The position numbers and the translations under genes were made by a program. A stretch of 64,000 bases of DNA from Gottfriedia solisilvae (GTDB lineage Bacteria > Bacillota > Bacilli > Bacillales > Bacillaceae_G): the NCBI RefSeq assembly GCF_002128405.1, contig NZ_NETJ01000002.1, positions 124,001 to 188,000 of the forward strand, in the 5' to 3' direction. Under the pieces are notes generated by a model. It was given only the letters and a program-made list of their open reading frames with translations, was not told the DNA's origin and did no database searches. Below, piece after piece: positions 45,699 to 54,079 of the stretch (position 1 is the stretch's first letter; each line of letters starts with the position of its first letter).

Positions 45699-46283
45699 AT
45701 GAATCGTAATAAGACAGAAATTATTTTTTTACTAGACAGAAGTGGATCAATGGCGGGACTTGAAAGTGATACAATCGGTGGATTTAACGCATTTATTGAA
45801 AAACAATGTAAGCTAGAAGGGGAAACTTTTCTGACAACCGTGCTTTTTGATGACCAATATGAGATTTTATGGAATGGTATTCATGCGAACAAAACAAAGT
45901 TAACTGAAGAAGAGTATTTCGTTAGAGGTACAACGGCATTATTGGACGCAGTAGGAAAGACGATACTTGATGTTGGATATAGATTGACAAAAACAAGTGA
46001 TGACGAAAGACCGGGAAAAGTAATTTTTGTTATTACAACAGATGGAATGGAAAATGCGAGTAGCGAATTTACTAATAGTAAAGTACAAGAACTGATTAAA
46101 CACCAACAAGAAAAATACAATTGGGAATTTATTTTCATGGGAGCAAATATTGATGCAGCTAAAGAAGCAGAAAGTATTGGGATTACAAGGGAAAATGCCT
46201 ATCATTTTGAAGCTTCTGAAGAAGGGGTCGATTCCATGTACAATATCATTTGTGAGGCTGTATCTGAGAAAAGGATGAAATGA
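45699..46283 (+). CDS. VWA-domain protein
   Basis: Single von Willebrand factor A domain of 194 aa with an intact metal site: DRSGSM at 13-18, RGTTALLDA near 90, and TTDGMENAS near 126. Cytoplasmic, no signal. ATG 45699 is chosen, 9 nt after AGGAGG; three further ATGs closer to that site are less likely. Similar proteins occur near tellurite-resistance (Ter) genes, but none are here. It is probably a metal-dependent interaction module. Confidence 0.85.
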   Translation: MNRNKTEIIFLLDRSGSMAGLESDTIGGFNAFIEKQCKLEGETFLTTVLFDDQYEILWNGIHANKTKLTEEEYFVRGTTALLDAVGKTILDVGYRLTKTSDDERPGKVIFVITTDGMENASSEFTNSKVQELIKHQQEKYNWEFIFMGANIDAAKEAESIGITRENAYHFEASEEGVDSMYNIICEAVSEKRMK

Positions 46284-46456
46284 TAAGAAACTAGATATAT
46301 AAGAGGAACAAGAGAGAGTTGAGAGCATGAATCTTAGCTCTCTTTTTGCATGAAATATTTTTTAGTAGTACTAGTCTGCTAGCGTCTTAGTTCATTTGTG
46401 ATGGAATACAATGGATAGTAAACAGCACTTCAATTTATATTAAGAGGTGAGACATC

Positions 46457-47164
46457 ATGTTTTCTGTTACAGAAATACGTGATTTCGAAATGTTTTCATT
46501 GTCCCATATTGTTACACTCATTTTATTCTTAATAACTTTTTTCGCTTTAATTTATTACAGAAAGACACTTCAGCCATACAAAAAAACAATTAAATGGGTA
46601 CTTTTTAGTATGCTGCTCCTTAGTGAGGTTTCCTTGCATTTATGGTTAATTGTGACAAAGCAATGGGACGTTAGTAATCTTCCAATCCAACTTTGCTCCA
46701 TTAGTACTTTTTTAGCACTATTCTTATTCCTCAAAAGGAATGATAAAGTGTTTAACTTGTTATTTTTTATTGGTATTTTTCCTCCTATTTTAAGTATGGT
46801 TACACCTGAGATTGGTTACCATTTTCCTCATTTCCGTTTCATAAAATATTTCCTACATCATTCAGCGATTCCATTGGCAGTTTTGTATTTTATTCTTTTT
46901 GAAGGCTACAGAGTTCCTAAGAAAGCCATTTTATATAGTTATGTATGTGTGAACATAATTGCCGTACCAGTTTTTTTCTTGAATCAGCAGCTTGACACAA
47001 ACTTTTTCTATTTAGCGAGCCCAACCGATTCAAAAACAATATTATCATTTTTGGGCAGTGGAATCATGTATTATATTAATCTCGAAATCATTGCTATTTT
47101 TGTTTTTATCATTACGTATATTCCTATGGGCATGTTACAAAGAAGGAAAAGAGAAAATGGATGA
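46457..47164 (+). CDS. YwaF/TIGR02206-family membrane protein
   Basis: 235 aa with about seven helices. Hallmarks are MFSLSHIVTLILF, SEVSLHLWLI, SNLPIQLCSIS and FPHFRFIKYFLHHSAIPLAV, which I recognise as the YwaF family. GAGGTG precedes the ATG. The role of the family is not known. Confidence 0.85.
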   Translation: MFSVTEIRDFEMFSLSHIVTLILFLITFFALIYYRKTLQPYKKTIKWVLFSMLLLSEVSLHLWLIVTKQWDVSNLPIQLCSISTFLALFLFLKRNDKVFNLLFFIGIFPPILSMVTPEIGYHFPHFRFIKYFLHHSAIPLAVLYFILFEGYRVPKKAILYSYVCVNIIAVPVFFLNQQLDTNFFYLASPTDSKTILSFLGSGIMYYINLEIIAIFVFIITYIPMGMLQRRKRENG

Positions 47165-47706
47165 TTTGTTTTAGGATTCTACTAACCAGGAAGAAATCAG
47201 TAGAACATAAAATATTCTCATATTTTTTTTATCTGTTTTCTTGATCCGATTGTCATTAGCCATATTGAAGATTCATTCATGCATTTGTTTGATTGCAGTA
47301 TTCTTATAAAGCAGGAAGTATAAAAACATAGTTCATAAAAAAGGGTACTAGATTTATATCTAGTACTCTTCTTCGTCTTATCTCAACAAGATATATAAAT
47401 TTTCCCAGCCAATAATTCTATCTCAGTATTTATTAAATAAAAAATATATTTAAAGAATAAAACGAATTTTAGAATATTGAAGAATTTCTATGATGAACCT
47501 TATCAACATTAGGATCCAAACTAAAAAAACGTAGACACTAGAATATGAATATGTGTTCACGGATGACCTTCCATCTATTGTAAAATAATTAAAAAATCAT
47601 TATACTATTTTTAATCTGAATTTATAGATTAGTTGAAAAATGAAACGTTTTACAGAGAGAAAAAACTAGTAGGAACAGATTTAATTTCACAAAGGGGAGA
47701 ATTTCG
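47165..47706. other. Gene-free stretch before sstT, with one strong hairpin
   Basis: No gene seen over 540 bases. A 13-bp stem AAGGGTACTAGAT / ATCTAGTACTCTT (47341-47370, one G-T pair) has a T6 tract on the minus strand and only CTTCGTCTT on the plus strand, so as a terminator it points to the minus strand although no minus-strand gene is near. The right end holds the sstT promoter region. Confidence 0.5.
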
Positions 47707-48945
47707 ATGTATAACATGATGAAAAAGTGGAATCAAATAAGTCTGGTAAAACAAATAGCTATTGGTTTAATTATTGGTATTATCTTGGCTATAACAATTC
47801 CAGAGGTAGCAAAACCTGTTACCATATTAGGCTCTTTATTTGTAGGTGCATTAAAAGCAATTGCACCTGTTTTGGTACTGTTCTTAGTTATGTCAGCCAT
47901 CGCGCAGCATAAGAGTGGTCAACAAACAAATATGAAATCTGTTATTATTCTATATCTTTTAGGAACTTTTTTAGCCGGTCTAATTGCAGTAATTGTAAGT
48001 TTTATGTTTCCTGTAGGTTTGACACTTACAAAAGGAGTTGAGGAAGTAACGGCTCCTGGTGGTGTAACAGAGGTTCTTAAAGGTTTACTGTTGAACATCG
48101 TTGATAACCCAGTAAAAGCTATTTTTAATGCAAACTATATCGGTATTCTAGCTTGGGCAATACTTCTTGGTTTGACATTAAAGAATGCCTCTGACACGAC
48201 AAAAACTATGATATCTAATTTCTCAGATGCAGTTTCTAAAATGGTTACATGGGTAATTAAGCTTGCACCATTAGGAATCATGGGGTTAGTCATCGAGTCT
48301 ATCACGACAAACGGAATTGAGTCTTTACTAAGTTATGGAAAATTACTTTTCGTTTTGATCGGTTGTATGCTTCTAGTGGCTCTTGTTGTCAATCCAATTA
48401 TCGTATTTATTGCTATAAGGCAGAACCCATATCCATTAGTATTTAGATGCTTAAAGGAAAGCGGTATTACAGCATTCTTTACTCGTAGTTCTGCTGCAAA
48501 CATACCAGTAAATATGAAATTATGTGAAAAACTAGGATTAGATAAAGATACATATTCTGTATCAATTCCACTAGGTGCGACCATCAATATGGCTGGTGCA
48601 GCTGTTACAATTTCTGTTTTGACACTTGCAGCGGTTCATACTCTTGGGATTCAAGTAGACATCCCTACAGCAATCATCTTAAGTGTTCTGTCAGCAATAT
48701 GTGCTTGTGGAGCTTCAGGAGTTGCTGGAGGTTCCTTATTACTGATTCCTCTGGCATGTAGCCTATTTGGAATTCCAACTGATGTTGCCATGCAGGTAGT
48801 TGGTGTAGGCTTTATCATTGGTGTTTTACAAGATTCCTTTGAAACTGCTCTAAATTCATCAACAGATGTACTTTTCACTGCAACTGCTGAATATAAGATG
48901 CAGATAAAGGAAGGGAATAAAGTTAATATCAATAAAATAGCATAA
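47707..48945 (+). CDS. sstT: Serine/threonine:Na+ symporter
   Basis: 412-aa transporter of the dicarboxylate/amino acid:cation symporter family. Features are the re-entrant loop [20 protein letters not shown], the [15 protein letters not shown] segment and [19 protein letters not shown], all typical of SstT. It takes up serine and threonine with sodium. AAAGGGGAG lies 7 nt before the ATG. A terminator follows directly. Confidence 0.94.
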   Translation: MYNMMKKWNQISLVKQIAIGLIIGIILAITIPEVAKPVTILGSLFVGALKAIAPVLVLFLVMSAIAQHKSGQQTNMKSVIILYLLGTFLAGLIAVIVSFMFPVGLTLTKGVEEVTAPGGVTEVLKGLLLNIVDNPVKAIFNANYIGILAWAILLGLTLKNASDTTKTMISNFSDAVSKMVTWVIKLAPLGIMGLVIESITTNGIESLLSYGKLLFVLIGCMLLVALVVNPIIVFIAIRQNPYPLVFRCLKESGITAFFTRSSAANIPVNMKLCEKLGLDKDTYSVSIPLGATINMAGAAVTISVLTLAAVHTLGIQVDIPTAIILSVLSAICACGASGVAGGSLLLIPLACSLFGIPTDVAMQVVGVGFIIGVLQDSFETALNSSTDVLFTATAEYKMQIKEGNKVNINKIA

Positions 48946-48947
48946 GA

Positions 48948-48986
48948 AGGGTGCCCTCTATCTGGCGGTAGGGGGTGCTTTTTTAT
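48948..48986 (+). terminator. Terminator after sstT
   Basis: GTGCCCTCTA / TAGGGGGTGC stem with some G-T pairs and an 8-nt loop, then TTTTTT. Confidence 0.78.
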
Positions 48987-49050
48987 TTACAATCTGCACG
49001 GTGAGGATATAAGAAATGATATGTAGCTATTACTTTTGAGGAAATCATAA

Positions 49051-49084
49051 ATTAACATGATACGATGAACTGTATCATGTTAAT
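49051..49084. repeat. 13-bp perfect inverted repeat
   Basis: ATTAACATGATAC / GTATCATGTTAAT with an 8-nt loop, in the gene-free stretch 48946-49285. It may end the minus-strand gene that stops at 49286, although it is 200 nt away, or be an operator. Nothing else was seen in the stretch. Confidence 0.55.
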
Positions 49085-49285
49085 CTGGTATTTTTACATG
49101 GATAGAATGATTCTGCTGCTAATTCAAAATAGAGAAGTTTAAAAATGTAATTACATTAAAACGATACAGGATTACCTAGACATTATTTTGTGTTAAGATA
49201 CTCTAGCAGATCTTGTCCACATGTTAGGTATTCAAGTTAGATTGTGAAAAGTTTACGGCCTTATCATATCTAATAAGTTGAATAT

Positions 49286-49669
49286 CTATCTTTGCCTATT
49301 AATTCTGGACAATCTTGGTAATCTAAATTGTTCCACTGCTTCTTCCAGAGTTTCAGCGCCTTCGTTATGTTGTTCAGTTGATTCTAAAACACTGTCTCTG
49401 ATTCTACTATCTCGGACCTTAATCCCTTGCTGACCACCTAATTCATCATTGTTTCTACCAGCAATACCACTTCTACCATTGCCATCTGCAAATTGTGATC
49501 TATTATTTGCAGTTGAGCTATGGTCGACCGCTATTTGGCCGCCTTGGTTAGCGTTAGCCCCAACATTTCTTAGAATCTGGCCACCACCTTCAGCTCTTTG
49601 TTCGATATTGTCGCCAATATGAAAGTGGTATTCAACATTTATCTCAATCTTTTTTCCCAAAAAGATCAT
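49286..49669 (-). CDS. Low-complexity protein of unknown function
   Basis: 127 aa. After KKIEINVEYHFHIGDNIE comes a Gly/Asn/Gln-rich central part (ANANQGGQIAVDHSS, DGNGRSGIAGRNNDELGG) and a charged C-terminus. AGGAGG is only 1 nt from the first ATG, so the in-frame TTG at 49660, 10 nt away, may be the real start. Spore coat or other surface use is possible but unproven. Confidence 0.6.
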   Translation of the reverse strand: MIFLGKKIEINVEYHFHIGDNIEQRAEGGGQILRNVGANANQGGQIAVDHSSTANNRSQFADGNGRSGIAGRNNDELGGQQGIKVRDSRIRDSVLESTEQHNEGAETLEEAVEQFRLPRLSRINRQR

Positions 49670-49868
49670 TCCTCCTTTTTCTTTCTATAATAAAATATTC
49701 AATATTTTTAGTTTGGATTAGACAGATTGATAGAGAGTAGACTATTTTTATATTTTTTTAATAGAATTAAGATAGATCATTAGAGAAGTTAACATAGATG
49801 AAGTATGCTTAAACAGAAAATATGGTAGTATATGGATAAATGTAATCGTTTTTATAAGGAGAAAATGT

Positions 49869-50828
49869 ATGGACTTAATTGAAAATCAAAAAAGATTCTT
49901 TGAAAAATATAAAATAGATGAACAAGAATTTGGGCAGTATGCTTTAGGATGGGCCAACTATATTGACATATATCAGGATTACTTAGCTGAAATACCGAAT
50001 CTTGAAACAGTCGCTTCATTTATATCAGAAATACTTCGAAAAAATCCTCAAATTCATACAGTGAAATCGAGAATAAAATATCCTGAGCATCTAATCGAAA
50101 AGATTATTCGTAAAACAATAAAAGGTAAAAAAAGCGACCCTTCATATGAAATAAATGTATCAAATTATAAGTCTGAAATAGGGGATTTAATTGGAATAAG
50201 AGCCCTACATTTATACAAGCATCAAGCTGCAGACATCGATCAAACAATTCGAATGAATTGGAACTTACATGAAAAAGCAACAATCTATCATCGTCTTGGA
50301 GATTTAACAAATGAACAATATATTGATCAAGAAAACTTTCAATTTTTAGTTCACGATGCCGGTTACAGGTCTTGGCATTATGTCATCAAATCGCAAATGA
50401 CAAAAGTGAACTATTTAGCAGAAATACAAGTACGAACGATTTTTGAAGAAGGGTGGAGCGAAATCGACCATCAGCTAAGATATCCATATGACTTGGATAA
50501 TAAAATATTAAATGAGCAGCTGTTAATCTTAAATAGGATTTCCGGTGGTGCTGATGAATTAGTAAATGCCATCCTTCACACGAAAATGAGTATATATCAA
50601 CAAGAACAAGAAAAAGAAAATCGAGATCAACAAATTAAGGAGTTACTAAAAGAGATTACTGTTTTATCTGAGGAAGGAAAACTAAGTGCAGATGAAAAAG
50701 GATCTTTAGAAAAAAAGCTAATGAAATTAGAAGAGACTCAAGTAGTTAAGGATTTTAGTAATTTATATAATTATCGATCAATTGAGAGTCATTTGAATCC
50801 GAGGACAATGCCTTGTGATGATAATTGA
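49869..50828 (+). CDS. RelA/SpoT-type alarmone synthetase (long SAS)
   Basis: (p)ppGpp-synthetase domain without a hydrolase domain. Conserved elements are all present: TVKSRIKYPEHLIEK (64-78, ATP site), the metal Asp106 in GDLIGIRAL, GYRSWHY (165-171, GTP-binding Tyr/His) and EIQVRTIFEEGWSEIDHQ (185-202). At 319 aa it is about 100 residues longer than B. subtilis YjbM or YwaC. The extra part includes an N-terminal segment of about 60 residues and a charged coiled coil (240-290). AAGGAGAAA precedes the ATG; it is monocistronic with a terminator. Confidence 0.87.
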   Translation: MDLIENQKRFFEKYKIDEQEFGQYALGWANYIDIYQDYLAEIPNLETVASFISEILRKNPQIHTVKSRIKYPEHLIEKIIRKTIKGKKSDPSYEINVSNYKSEIGDLIGIRALHLYKHQAADIDQTIRMNWNLHEKATIYHRLGDLTNEQYIDQENFQFLVHDAGYRSWHYVIKSQMTKVNYLAEIQVRTIFEEGWSEIDHQLRYPYDLDNKILNEQLLILNRISGGADELVNAILHTKMSIYQQEQEKENRDQQIKELLKEITVLSEEGKLSADEKGSLEKKLMKLEETQVVKDFSNLYNYRSIESHLNPRTMPCDDN

Positions 50829-50835
50829 AATAATG

Positions 50836-50872
50836 TACAACCCTCTTTTACAATGTAGAAGAGGGGTTATTT
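50836..50872 (+). terminator. Terminator after the alarmone synthetase gene
   Basis: ACCCTCTT / AAGAGGGGT stem, then ATTTTTATT. Confidence 0.78.
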
Positions 50873-50967
50873 TTATTCCATTTAAAAGAAAGATCACAAA
50901 GAAATAGAATAAATATAGCAGCCTCCAACCATACTAAACTTGAATTACTTACATGGAGGTGCGCGAA

Positions 50968-51246
50968 ATGACTTTCCAAAATCGCGGAGAAGGAAATCCT
51001 GAACATCATATTGACCCCAATAAATTACAAATCGTAGCAGTTCGAAAAAATGGTGATGGGGACATATCGGAAGTGAAGTTCCAAAATGGCGAAACAGCAA
51101 CAATCGAACAAGCCATTGTCATGGCAGAGCAGGATTTAATTGAAGATGTAAACACAGGTACAACACGAGGACATCAACATAAAACGCTTCGTTCGTATCC
51201 TGATGGAGATCCGTCTAATAACTTGAGTAATTTACCATCATTTTAA
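50968..51246 (+). CDS. DUF3892-like small protein
   Basis: 92 aa from ATG 50968 (GGAGGTG 6 nt before; an earlier ATG at 50953 lies in front of that site). The central LQIVAVRKNGDGDISEVKF and HQHKTLRSYPDGDPSNNL match what I know as DUF3892. Function unknown. A diverged copy of its 3' end occurs 2.7 kb away at 53986-54036. Confidence 0.8.
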   Translation: MTFQNRGEGNPEHHIDPNKLQIVAVRKNGDGDISEVKFQNGETATIEQAIVMAEQDLIEDVNTGTTRGHQHKTLRSYPDGDPSNNLSNLPSF

Positions 51247-51249
51247 AGA

Positions 51250-51284
51250 TAAAAGAGTCACGATTAAACGTGGCTCTTTTTATG
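51250..51284 (+). terminator. Terminator after the DUF3892-like gene
   Basis: AAAGAGTCACG / CGTGGCTCTTT stem with a 6-nt loop and T5. Confidence 0.85.
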
Positions 51285-51348
51285 TTACGATGCGTAAGAT
51301 TATCGAAGCCTGGTTGATAAGATTAAATTCATACAGAACTGTAAACAA

Positions 51349-51380
51349 AAAGACCCTGAAAACTAGTTTCAGGGTTCTTT
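51349..51380 (-). terminator. Terminator after the 5'-nucleotidase gene
   Basis: ACCCTGAAA / TTTCAGGGT stem, then TTTTT on the minus strand. Confidence 0.82.
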
Positions 51381-51388
51381 CTATTTGC

Positions 51389-53791
51389 TTATTTTACTAC
51401 TACTTTTGTTACTTTACTTACATTTCCTGCTTTATCTTTAGCAGTGAAGTACAGGATTGTACCAGACTTTTGTTTAGAGATTTTGAAAGTAAACAATCCT
51501 TTTTTATTGCTAATTGTTTTATAAACTTTCTTACCAACCTTTAATTGTACAGAAGAACCTACTTCTGCCTTACCTACTAAACTAGTAGTAGTACTAGTTA
51601 CTTTTGTCACCAATACAGGTGCAGTTGGAGCAGTTTTATCAACTACTTTTGTAGTTACTGTAGGGCTAGTATTGCCACCTTTGTCTACTGAAGTTACAGA
51701 TAAAGTAGTTCCAGCTTTTAAAGTTTTAGTTAATGTCACTGTGTATGTTCCTTTATAGTTAGCGTTTGCTGTGCCAACTACAGTTTTGCCAGATTTAACA
51801 GTTACTGTTGTACCTGCTTCTGCTTTTCCAGTAACTTTCATGTCATTGTCGTCTACTTGATTAACTACAGGTTTTGCCGGCGGGATAACATCCTTAACCT
51901 TAACTTGTGCATTACTTACATTTAATTTAGCGTCACTTGCAATCACATTAATTGTTGTTCCAGCTTTTTGAACTGGAATTTCTACTGTAAAGCTTCCATC
52001 TGTAGAAGCAGTAGTTGTACCTATTACTTTTCCATTTGCTTGCACTTTAACTAAAGCATCAGCAAAAGCTTTCCCTGTTACCTTTGTTGATTTGTTTGTC
52101 ACTTCACCAACAACAGGAGTAGCCGGAGTTACCTCTACAAGTTGAACTCTGCCTTCAACAGTTGAGCTAACTGGTCCTTTAAATGATTTGAAATAATTAA
52201 CAAAACCATCTAAATCTACAATACTTGTCACACGGTTTGTCCCAGATTTCAGGATCGTAAAGCCGTCACCACCATCAGCCATAAAGTTATTTACAGTGAT
52301 TGAATATTCTTTAGTTGGATCGATTTTAGATCCATCTGGTAGATAAATATCAAGTATTTTCTTTCCGTAATCATTCTTATCCGTCCAAGTATAGTGAAGA
52401 CCAGCGATTGCCATGATCTTGTTATAACTTGGAGGAGCATTGAATTGTTGATTTAATAAAGTTCTTACTTGCTCTCCAGTAATCTTCATCGTAACTAAAT
52501 CGTTACCGAATGGTTGAACTTTGAATAAATCTCCCCAAGTAATTGTTCCTTTTGGTAGTGGGTTACGAATACCACCAGCATTCATGAATGCAAAATCTGT
52601 ATTTGTTGTTGCTTTCATTCCGTCAGCAATAAAGTTACCAAGTGCTGACTCACCACTTGCATTAGCTGCGTTAGTTAAAATATCTGCTGTTTCACCCATT
52701 ACTTGACTTGTAATTGGTTGGATATCAGCTTTATAACCATCAAGCTCAGCTTTAATTTTTGCATCAGGTGTAATTTTGCTATGTAGAGTATCAACAATCT
52801 CAGCCTTTGCTTCTACGATATCTTGTGTAGCTGGATCAATTGTTAATTCAACATCCGAGAATGCTGTTCCATAAGACCATGATTGTACTAGAAGCTTACC
52901 ATTTACTTTTGCGTTTAAAAGTTTATGATCATGTGCACCAAAAATTACGTCAACTGAAGCGTCTGTTGCATTTGCTATGTCGACAACTCTTCCAGTTGCA
53001 TTTGATCCGTCTGCTTGAGAAGAACCAGGATTATGTGCAAGAACGACAATTGACTTAACACCTTTATCCGTTAATTCTTTTGCATATTTGTTAATAGCCG
53101 CAACTTCATCTGTAAATTTAACACCTTCAACACCTTTTGGTGATACAATCGTTGGTGTTTCAGTTGTTACAACCCCAATAAATCCGATCTTAGCTCCACC
53201 AACTTCTTTTACTACATATGGAGGTAAAATAGGTTCATTTTTATCATCTACTACGTTAGCTACCACATAGTCCATTGTTGAACCAGTAAACTTGCCATAT
53301 TTTGCTTCATATTTCTCTGTTTTCGGGTTGCTTCCGCCATAGATTAGACGCTTCATTTCAGCAACGCCTTCATCAAATTCATGGTTACCAATTGTACCTA
53401 CATCAAATCCAAGTTCATTCATAAAACGAATCGTAGGCTCATCTTGTAATAATGCAGAAACAGGAGGACTCGCTCCAACAAGGTCACCAGCTTGAATCAT
53501 TAGAGTATTAGCAGGGTTAGTAGCTTCTCTTTCTTTTAAGTATGCAGCTAAATACTCGATACCACCAGAGTAATCAACTACTTTACCAGTTGAATCTTTA
53601 ATAGATCTCCAAGTATCAAGCTGACCATGATAGTCGTTAATGCCTAATAATTGAACATGAATGTCTCCGTTTGTATCCGCTTTCACAGATTGAGGGAAAA
53701 TATTTAGTGGAGCCATTGTAATGGCTAATGCAGCTACTAGAGAACCATTAAACAGTTTCCACTTAGTGTTTTTTGAATTCTTTCTATTCAC
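51389..53791 (-). CDS. Secreted 5'-nucleotidase / metallophosphoesterase with Ig-like repeats
   Basis: 800 aa exported enzyme that removes phosphate from nucleotides outside the cell. The GTG start at 53791 is preferred (AAAGGTGG 7 nt upstream) to the TTG at 53812. A signal peptide of about 35 aa ends near SVKAD. The metallophosphatase domain follows, with LGINDYHGQLD, GDLVGASPP, GNHEFDEG, LAHNPG and GAHDHK. Then comes the 5'-nucleotidase C domain with FMNAGGIRN and WGDLFKVQPFGN. Three Ig-like repeats (about 570-800) end the protein; no LPXTG anchor is seen. Confidence 0.93.
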   Translation of the reverse strand: MNRKNSKNTKWKLFNGSLVAALAITMAPLNIFPQSVKADTNGDIHVQLLGINDYHGQLDTWRSIKDSTGKVVDYSGGIEYLAAYLKEREATNPANTLMIQAGDLVGASPPVSALLQDEPTIRFMNELGFDVGTIGNHEFDEGVAEMKRLIYGGSNPKTEKYEAKYGKFTGSTMDYVVANVVDDKNEPILPPYVVKEVGGAKIGFIGVVTTETPTIVSPKGVEGVKFTDEVAAINKYAKELTDKGVKSIVVLAHNPGSSQADGSNATGRVVDIANATDASVDVIFGAHDHKLLNAKVNGKLLVQSWSYGTAFSDVELTIDPATQDIVEAKAEIVDTLHSKITPDAKIKAELDGYKADIQPITSQVMGETADILTNAANASGESALGNFIADGMKATTNTDFAFMNAGGIRNPLPKGTITWGDLFKVQPFGNDLVTMKITGEQVRTLLNQQFNAPPSYNKIMAIAGLHYTWTDKNDYGKKILDIYLPDGSKIDPTKEYSITVNNFMADGGDGFTILKSGTNRVTSIVDLDGFVNYFKSFKGPVSSTVEGRVQLVEVTPATPVVGEVTNKSTKVTGKAFADALVKVQANGKVIGTTTASTDGSFTVEIPVQKAGTTINVIASDAKLNVSNAQVKVKDVIPPAKPVVNQVDDNDMKVTGKAEAGTTVTVKSGKTVVGTANANYKGTYTVTLTKTLKAGTTLSVTSVDKGGNTSPTVTTKVVDKTAPTAPVLVTKVTSTTTSLVGKAEVGSSVQLKVGKKVYKTISNKKGLFTFKISKQKSGTILYFTAKDKAGNVSKVTKVVVK

Positions 53792-53973
53792 ACGTTTTCC
53801 ACCTTTCGACAAAATATTTTGTATTGCAAGAATATTTTACTAGTATTAAAGCTAGATTAATAGACTTTTTTGAATTATTTTTTTGTAAAATATTTGTTTA
53901 GGTGGAAGTCTGATTAAAAATTTAATTCGTTAAAAGCAGTAGTACATGTAAAAAATGCGTTGTTTTTTATATT

Positions 53974-54036
53974 ATGAATAGACTAGGCCCAGATGGAGAT
54001 CGGACTAATAATTTGAGTAATTTACTATTATTTTAG
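53974..54036 (+). pseudogene. 3' fragment of a DUF3892-like gene
   Basis: The frame GPDGDRTNNLSNLLLF-stop parallels YPDGDPSNNLSNLPSF-stop of the gene at 50968, with clear DNA similarity (GATGGAGATC, CTAATAA, TTGAGTAATTTA). Only the last 17 or so codons remain. It is a leftover of duplication or of an ancestral tandem pair. Confidence 0.75.
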
Positions 54037-54044
54037 AATCCTAA

Positions 54045-54075
54045 AGAAAAACCCCCTTATAAATAAGGGGGGCCA
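54045..54075 (-). terminator. Terminator after uxaC
   Basis: CCCCCTTA / TAAGGGGG stem with a 4-nt loop and T5 on the minus strand. Confidence 0.87.
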
Positions 54076-54079
54076 TTGA

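Noticed and set aside
45939-46328. 129-codon antisense frame over the VWA gene
   Set aside because: Shadow frame; the sense strand encodes an intact VWA metal site.
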